Below are positions 59,001-64,000 of a stretch of 64,000 nucleotides of DNA, piece by piece. How positions within the stretch are numbered: position 1 is the first letter of the stretch; every line of letters starts with the position of its first letter. This stretch comes from Sporomusaceae bacterium UBA7701 (GTDB lineage: Bacteria > Bacillota > Negativicutes > Sporomusales > UBA7701), in NCBI GenBank assembly GCA_002482545.1, contig DLGF01000014.1, positions 145,268 to 209,267 on the forward strand, read 5' to 3'. Both the position numbers and the translations under genes were made by a program. The notes under the pieces were generated by a model. The model ran no database searches. It saw nothing but the letters and a program-made list of their open reading frames with translations, and was not told the DNA's origin.

Positions 59001-59609
59001 CGGTTCTCCTCCGTACTTTCAGGATTTGTACATTATAAACCGGACGCAAGAATTTCATTGCATCCTTGAAAAGCAAATGCATATTCCGCCTTCCGGGTTT
59101 CGGTAGGTTGCCTGACAAACAGTTCCCAAGCTATCGGTAACAACGACATGAGCTTCATGTCTCTTTAGACTTTGATAAGTATTGTAAATTGGGCTATTTT
59201 ATTATATAACTCTATTTCTTTTTAAACAACAATAAGTACCTATGAAATAACTGGCTAAAAAATCTGACCCAATTTTCATCGCCAATGATCGTAAGGCTTT
59301 TGGGGAACAATTTCATAAACGGTTTATCGACAAACGCCTGGCAGCCCCCGCCGCCATAAAGCTCAATCAGAGAACGTAGATGCCGGACGCAACCTGAAAT
59401 CATAAAAAGATCTGGCTGTAACCTTTAGCATGAGGTGCTGAACATAAAAGTTAACTAGCCGTCACCGAGAATGAGCTCGCGGAATATCACCTTTCCTGGT
59501 TAAATTTTAGATCTATTATTTTGCAGGAGTTTATCATTGGCTGGTAGAACGATTAATGATGTTTTTGGCGTGTTAGCATCCTAATAAATAAAAAGAGAGA
59601 GAACTGGAA
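59001..59609. other. Gene-poor region in the glycan locus
   Basis: Contains a probable gene fragment (59212-59403) and the promoter region for the GT29-like gene. No other feature seen. Confidence 0.5.
59212..59403 (-). pseudogene. Probable C-terminal fragment of a glycan-locus gene
   Basis: A 63-residue frame with protein-like composition: VRHLRSLIELYGGGGCQAFVDKP, KPFMKLFPKSLTIIGDENWVRFF and a basic FKKK end. There is no ribosome site before its ATG. The similarity-like frame continues a few codons upstream (LQPDLF) until a stop. This looks like the end of a larger protein whose front is lost. The parent family was not recognised. Confidence 0.35.
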
Positions 59610-60311
59610 ATGAATAAAAAAATGGCGATCGTTGGCAATGCTCCTATCCAATATGATTTATCCGAACTGATCGACTCTTGTGATTTAGTCGTCAGGTTCA
59701 ACGAATACAACACTTTTGGTAAAAATGCCGGCCGTAAGACGAATATATTATGCGTCTGCAATACTGGCGGCCCGGCGGAAAAAATGAGTCAGAACGCTTT
59801 GATTCTGAATGCTCCGTTTTATAGCAGTTCGTTGGAAGTTTGGTTCCCGCGAAATGAAAGGGTTCATCAGGCCCATATCAGTCGATATTGCCCTAACTTC
59901 AATCGCGCTAAATTTTATCAAGATTTATCCACGATGCTCGCCACCAGCAACCAGCTTGGTTCTTCGCAGATCATAGCGTTTAGTGCTGATTTAAATGAAC
60001 AAGTCTTCAATAAACTTATCGCCAAGGCCAAATGGCCATTCGTCGTCCCGAGCACCGGCTTCCTAACCGTGGAATATATTCTGAACGAAACGCGGTTTGC
60101 GGAATATGAAAAAATACTGGCGGGATTCTCCTTCCGCGGCTGGCGGGGCCATCCCTGGGAAGCGGAAAAGATCATAATATTGAATTATAATCAAGCAAGA
60201 GAAGATTTTCGCTATATTCCTACCTACCCGAAACTCTTTTCGCCGTTCCATAACCTTTATTCCGACTGGATGATTTGGAAAAAACGCCGGAAAATACTAA
60301 AGCAACTATAA
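59610..60311 (+). CDS. GT29-like (sialyltransferase-family) glycosyltransferase
   Basis: A 233-residue protein. MAIVGNAPIQYDLSELIDSCDLVVRFNEYNTFGKNAGRKTNILCV matches the sialyl-motif L logic (VGN, Asp, VVRFN, G..G.KT), and VVPSTGFLTVEYIL matches motif S (PSTG). The tail RGWRGHPWEAEKIIILNY could supply the late His. GT29 transferases move sialic or related nonulosonic acids from CMP donors, so a Kdo- or sialate-type addition to LPS is plausible. It is the only plus-strand gene in a minus-strand locus. Ribosome site weak (AGAGAGA). Confidence 0.72.
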   Translation: MNKKMAIVGNAPIQYDLSELIDSCDLVVRFNEYNTFGKNAGRKTNILCVCNTGGPAEKMSQNALILNAPFYSSSLEVWFPRNERVHQAHISRYCPNFNRAKFYQDLSTMLATSNQLGSSQIIAFSADLNEQVFNKLIAKAKWPFVVPSTGFLTVEYILNETRFAEYEKILAGFSFRGWRGHPWEAEKIIILNYNQAREDFRYIPTYPKLFSPFHNLYSDWMIWKKRRKILKQL

Positions 60312-60334
60312 ACAGACAAAGGCCTGTTTATTTA

Positions 60335-60365
60335 AAGAACCTGGAGTCCTGCACTCCAGGTTCTT
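60335..60365 (+). terminator. Terminator after GT29-like gene
   Basis: A perfect 13-bp stem (AAGAACCTGGAGT and complement) with loop CCTGC, followed by ATTTC, 24 bp after the stop. Confidence 0.75.
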
Positions 60366-60585
60366 ATTTCCGAATGTGCTTCTCAAGGTATACTTCCGGT
60401 ACCAGTGGGAAAATGGAACGATATTATCCTCTTTTTCCATAATTTTCCTTGACATCTTTCCATGGTGTAATTACCAGAAATACATAGCTACTAATCAATT
60501 TAATATTATTCATCGCGTAGGTAGGTAGATTGAATATGCATGGTAAAATTGCTGCTGGAGTCTGAATGGCTCTTTTAGTGATGAG

Positions 60586-61539
60586 CTATTTTTGTCTTGT
60601 CTTTGTCCAAAGATATTTAAGATACCAGTTTAGTCCGCTCAATATTTCCCCTTTTTTTATTAGCATCTTAGAGTATCTTCTCATATCAGAATATAGTTTA
60701 GGTAATTCAAGCGGAATATTGACCCAAGGCGACATATTTTTATAATACAAATACATATTTTCTCCAGGGTAACCCATGATCCAAGGTTTGGTTAGCCCTG
60801 CAAAATGTAAAAAAATGGGTTTACTATGTTTGCGCGATGATAGACAATTCCACTCTCTATCAAGATATGTAACTTTATTGGAAAGTAAAATGTTTAAAGC
60901 GTCTTGATCGGGGAGGCTTAAATTGTTTGGATTAGTGGATAATAAATTTATCACTTTTTCTGAAATGTTATTTAGCCTCCAGTTCTCAATGTTGATATAA
61001 AGAAAACCGGAATTAAAGTAGATGTGGTCGCGAAGGTTTAAGGCTAAATTTTGCTTTGCTTGAACTTTTTCTGTGTCACCTACCGCAGCCAACACATTAT
61101 TGCCTAAATCCAAATGAATAAGCTTAGATATATCTCCCATACATATCATATCGGAATCTAAATACAGAACATATAGAGCATCATGAATAATCTCCGGAAG
61201 CATCAGCCTAAAATATGCGGCCGTAGTAAAACGCCTTGCATTAGGCCATGAACTGAAGAATTTATCGTCAATGTCATAGATTACAATTTTAGTACTATTT
61301 TTCTGGGCGAATAACTTCAGACGATTAACGTTGTCATCATCCAGCGATGTTGCGAGAACATGAAAAATAAAATTAAGGTTGGGATTATTAAAAACTATTG
61401 ACGCCATTAAGACTCCCATATGACAAGCAAAATTAGAGTCAACACCAAAAGCAATATGTAATTGTTCTTTATCATCTTGTTTTAGTTCATCAATTATCTT
61501 GTTGCCTATTATGGCATCTTGAAAATCAAGCATTTTCAC
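60586..61539 (-). CDS. Glycosyltransferase family 8 (LPS glucosyl/galactosyltransferase type)
   Basis: A 317-residue GT-A transferase. HIAFGVDSNFACHMGVLMASIVFNN starts the domain, YLDSDMICMGDI carries the DXD motif (about 128-130), HIYFNSGFLYINIENWR and LPDQDALNILLSNKVTYLDREWN follow, and FLHFAGLTKPW holds the C-terminal His. These are RfaI/RfaJ/WaaJ hallmarks, acting on the LPS core with UDP-sugars. GTG start after GGGAGG. It is clearly more AT-rich than the paralogue at 62877, suggesting separate acquisition. Confidence 0.92.
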   Translation of the reverse strand: MKMLDFQDAIIGNKIIDELKQDDKEQLHIAFGVDSNFACHMGVLMASIVFNNPNLNFIFHVLATSLDDDNVNRLKLFAQKNSTKIVIYDIDDKFFSSWPNARRFTTAAYFRLMLPEIIHDALYVLYLDSDMICMGDISKLIHLDLGNNVLAAVGDTEKVQAKQNLALNLRDHIYFNSGFLYINIENWRLNNISEKVINLLSTNPNNLSLPDQDALNILLSNKVTYLDREWNCLSSRKHSKPIFLHFAGLTKPWIMGYPGENMYLYYKNMSPWVNIPLELPKLYSDMRRYSKMLIKKGEILSGLNWYLKYLWTKTRQK

Positions 61540-61686
61540 CCCAAATCCTCCCTACCAAAATATACAGCCTGTTCATATGGCATGTCTAGTCCATATGTCT
61601 GACACATCGTACTGGCATTGAAACATGAATCCCAACGATTTCCATAATATCGCTATTCGCTGACTCCATATTGACTCATCTCCAGA

Positions 61687-62856
61687 TTAGCCATTATCGG
61701 CAAGAATTTTTACGCTGGCGATCGACAGGCCCAAAACAAACCAGTAGGCCTGCATGGAAGCCTGATGATAAAAATTGTTGTCAACCAATCCATGCAGCAG
61801 CAGATTGCAGGTAATCAATATGGCCGCTGTCATGAGCGGATTTCGACTATGGCGCGCCAGCCGGCACAATATGCAGGCAAATAAGCCGAGAAAGCCGCTC
61901 AAGCCTACCAATCCCGTCTCGGCCAGAAAGTTCAGGAAAATATTGTGGGCGTGTGTATGGATCGGCTCTTTATGCAAGGGGGAAAGATATATTTCCTCCA
62001 TTTTCTCGAAATTATCGAGCCCCACTCCCGTCAGGGGATAATCGCGCCACATGGCGACCGCGCTTTCCCAGATCAGGACCCGTTCGCTGTTGGAGCTGAA
62101 CTGAGGATTAAAAATGGTGGCGAACCTGTCCCGGACTGGCTCGGAAGAGAGGAGAGCCGAGGCTAAGATCACAAAGACAAGGCATAAGGCAATTCCCAGT
62201 TTTTTGTTATCCCTGATTTTCAGCAATGCATAAGCCATAAAAGTCAATCCGACAGCCAGCCAGGCGCCCCTGGTTCCGGTATAAACAAGCGCCGGGATGG
62301 CGACCGCCAGCACCGCGCCGGTGAATATTCTGCACTTCCGGGGCAGAATATTCTTTTCAATAGTCGCAACATATAACAGCGGAATGTAGATATCGAGAAA
62401 AAAAGCCAGCCTGTTCACATGACTGAAATGAGCGCCGGCTCTGACCTCTCCGCTCAGTCCCTGAAAAATCGCATAACCGGACGGGCCGGCAATGGAAATC
62501 GCCAGTACGGTTATAACGCCAACCAGTTGCCGCCGGTTGCTCACAAATAACGAGGTTATCAGAAACGGCCACATGATCTTAAAAAAGTATTCGACCACAC
62601 TATAGCCTTTCGGCCAGTTGGGGGCGAAGGAGCTGGCAATCAATAATCCTGTCAGAAATGCTATAATGCCGGACATTATGACCCGATCCGGCTTTATCCC
62701 GACTTTAAACTTGTAATAACGCAACAAGGCAAACGCTATGGCCACATAAGAAACGCTATGCATAAATTTGGGGACAATAGCGCTGGCCAGCGCCGCCAAT
62801 AAAACCAAATAATAGCCGTAACGACTGAATTCTTCTTCATTGCTTAGAAAACCCAT
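61687..62856 (-). CDS. O-antigen ligase/polymerase family membrane protein
   Basis: A protein of about 389 residues with 10-12 helices. The Wzy_C/WaaL signature appears as a long loop, VLIWESAVAMWRDYPLTGVGLDNFEKMEE, followed by HTHAHNIFLNFLAETGLVGLSGFLGLF. The GTRGAWLAVGL motif at about 195-205 precedes it. It links O-polysaccharide to lipid A-core, or polymerises repeat units, on the periplasmic face. ATG 62856 is preferred because GAGAGG lies 7 bp upstream; the frame is open to 62871. It lies between two GT8 genes. Confidence 0.9.
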   Translation of the reverse strand: MGFLSNEEEFSRYGYYLVLLAALASAIVPKFMHSVSYVAIAFALLRYYKFKVGIKPDRVIMSGIIAFLTGLLIASSFAPNWPKGYSVVEYFFKIMWPFLITSLFVSNRRQLVGVITVLAISIAGPSGYAIFQGLSGEVRAGAHFSHVNRLAFFLDIYIPLLYVATIEKNILPRKCRIFTGAVLAVAIPALVYTGTRGAWLAVGLTFMAYALLKIRDNKKLGIALCLVFVILASALLSSEPVRDRFATIFNPQFSSNSERVLIWESAVAMWRDYPLTGVGLDNFEKMEEIYLSPLHKEPIHTHAHNIFLNFLAETGLVGLSGFLGLFACILCRLARHSRNPLMTAAILITCNLLLHGLVDNNFYHQASMQAYWFVLGLSIASVKILADNG

Positions 62857-62876
62857 CTGGTCGCCTCTCATTCGCT

Positions 62877-63845
62877 TTATTTATGCTTGAACCTAAATTT
62901 CAAATATTTAAGATACCAGTAGATGCTCTTCCCCAATTCGCCGTTTTTGCGGCAAACTCTCGCAAACGCTTTCATATGTTTGTAATGGGTCGGCTGATTG
63001 AATGCTACGTCTTTCCAGGGCGATTGGCGATAGTATTTCAGAAAATGGCTTCGCATGGGATTGACGTACCATTCACACCATGGCTTGGTTCTTCCGGCGT
63101 AGTGCAACAATACCGTATCCGCCGGAATAGCGTCCTTATCCAGATCATAGAGATAATTCCATCGTGGATCGATATATAATACCTTATTATTCAGCGCGAT
63201 ATTGAGCGCGTCTTGGTCCGGGAAGGCAAAGGTAGCGTAATTTTCGACGATGAGTTGCAGGGCTTTGGCGGAAATATCGTGCGCATGCCATTTATCAATA
63301 TCCATATAGATTACACCGGAATTAAAGTAGCGATTAGCAGTGATATTCAGCTTTTTCGTCTGCCGCGCTACGGCATGTTCCGTAGCTTGAACAGCAGCGA
63401 CGATATTCTCGCCCATCTTCAGGCTGAATAATTCGGATATATTCCCCAGGCAAACAATATCCGCATCCAGGTACAGCACTTTAGTGGCAACGCCTTTCAG
63501 TTTATCAGCGACCACCAGCCGGTTGTATATCGCGCTGGTAAACTGGGCGAATGTCGGGAGCTGGCGAAAGGTTTCCTGGTTTAGCTGATACAGCTTGACT
63601 GTCGTGGGATTTTCGCTCACCAGTTGGTTCAGCCTGCCGTAATCAGCCGGCGTAATGGAGCTGTGGAATACATGGAAAACAAAACGAATATCGGGATTAT
63701 TTTCCAGCAACGATAAAATGGTGATCCCCATGCCTTTGATATAATGGGCGTCGACGCCAAAGGCGACGTGAAAGGCGTTATCGCTTGACTGTGCGCTGGA
63801 CAGGGTTTCTTCGCGCAAGATTGCGCCGCTTAACGAACTGTTCAA
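62877..63845 (-). CDS. Glycosyltransferase family 8, second copy
   Basis: A 322-residue GT8 paralogue of the gene at 60586. HVAFGVDAHYIKGMGITILSLLENNPDIRF, YLDADIVCLGNI (DXD at about 127-129), RYFNSGVIYMDIDKWH, FPDQDALNIALNNKVLYIDPRWN and LLHYAGRTKPWCEWYVNP. The C-terminal GELGKSIYWYLKYLKFRFKHK is a basic membrane-associating tail, as in LPS core transferases. TTG start with AGGGTGGG upstream. It is 20 bp upstream of the O-antigen ligase gene, so they are co-transcribed. Confidence 0.92.
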   Translation of the reverse strand: MNSSLSGAILREETLSSAQSSDNAFHVAFGVDAHYIKGMGITILSLLENNPDIRFVFHVFHSSITPADYGRLNQLVSENPTTVKLYQLNQETFRQLPTFAQFTSAIYNRLVVADKLKGVATKVLYLDADIVCLGNISELFSLKMGENIVAAVQATEHAVARQTKKLNITANRYFNSGVIYMDIDKWHAHDISAKALQLIVENYATFAFPDQDALNIALNNKVLYIDPRWNYLYDLDKDAIPADTVLLHYAGRTKPWCEWYVNPMRSHFLKYYRQSPWKDVAFNQPTHYKHMKAFARVCRKNGELGKSIYWYLKYLKFRFKHK

Positions 63846-63924
63846 AATAACCCACCCTAATGCAATCGTTTGCGGTTATTTGGCCACGGGTTCCGCTCAC
63901 TTCACGGCCGTAATCCTACAATAT

Positions 63925-64000
63925 TTAAAACAATTTGGCCAATTTCCACCATATTCCTGCTTTTGCGGTTACGATCCCGTATTTCAGCCGGTCGACGGCT
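63925..64000 (-). CDS. C-terminal end of a further gene, cut by the window edge
   Basis: Reverse-strand frame from the window edge to TAA at 63925-63927 gives about 25 residues: AVDRLKYGIVTAKAGIWWKLAKLF. The amphipathic, basic ending resembles the tails of membrane-associated glycosyltransferases in LPS loci. It is 80 bp upstream of the GT8 gene on the same strand. Family not assignable from this length. Confidence 0.5.
   Translation of the reverse strand, partial: AVDRLKYGIVTAKAGIWWKLAKLF

Overview
The window reads as chromosomal DNA from an anaerobic, endospore-lineage Firmicute with an outer membrane (Negativicutes, most likely Sporomusaceae). This is an inference from gene content: a TonB-dependent receptor and TonB, a PagL-like lipid A deacylase and LPS-type GT8/O-antigen ligase genes sit beside typical clostridial genes (electron-bifurcating Etf/acyl-CoA dehydrogenase, thiolase, HydG, DeoR/GntR regulons). 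No rRNA, tRNA, CRISPR array, prophage or insertion sequence was seen.

Layout. 0-4.8 kb: catalase, a bicupin oxalate decarboxylase-like gene, a small membrane protein and an MFS exporter. 4.9-11.9 kb: a metal-chelate uptake operon (receptor, TonB, FecD-type permease, FecE-type ATPase, binding lipoprotein, TetR regulator). It lies behind a promoter with a Fur-type box and two perfect palindromes that probably bind the operon's own TetR protein. 11.8-13.4 kb: ferritin, an isochorismatase-like hydrolase, and a duplicated fragment of the ferritin 3' end. 13.8-17.8 kb: a GC-rich acyl-CoA dehydrogenase-EtfB-EtfA-crotonase operon whose EtfA carries an extra two-cluster ferredoxin domain, as in caffeyl-CoA reductase systems. 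18-26.5 kb: YhcH protein, cytoplasmic MCP, thiolase, CoA transferase, MFS carrier, HpaI-type aldolase, cupin and DUF6282-like protein, governed at least in part by a GntR repressor with 7-bp-repeat operators. 26.7-28 kb: TetR plus nitroreductase sharing an operator. 28-36 kb: threonine dehydrogenase-like enzyme, MetNIQ transporter, and a probable cystine transporter with a trans-sulfuration lyase. 36-46 kb: PagL-like protein, OYE and QueG-like enzymes with a MarR regulator, HydG behind a possible attenuator leader, a duplicated-module membrane protein, two flavodoxin-like reductases with HxlR. 46-50.5 kb: CBS protein, SelO, CheW and an MCP.

50.5-51.8 kb is an AT-rich island holding a minimal tyrosine recombinase flanked by two inverted copies of a dif-like palindromic site. 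It has the design of a self-encoded invertible segment and is the most unusual item here. 52-57.5 kb is a DeoR-controlled sugar/sugar-acid locus (TIM-barrel protein, PTS IIC fused to an unfamiliar N-terminal domain, glycerate kinase). 57.9-64 kb is an LPS/glycan locus (GT4, GT29-like, two GT8, O-antigen ligase, and the tail of one more gene at the window edge).
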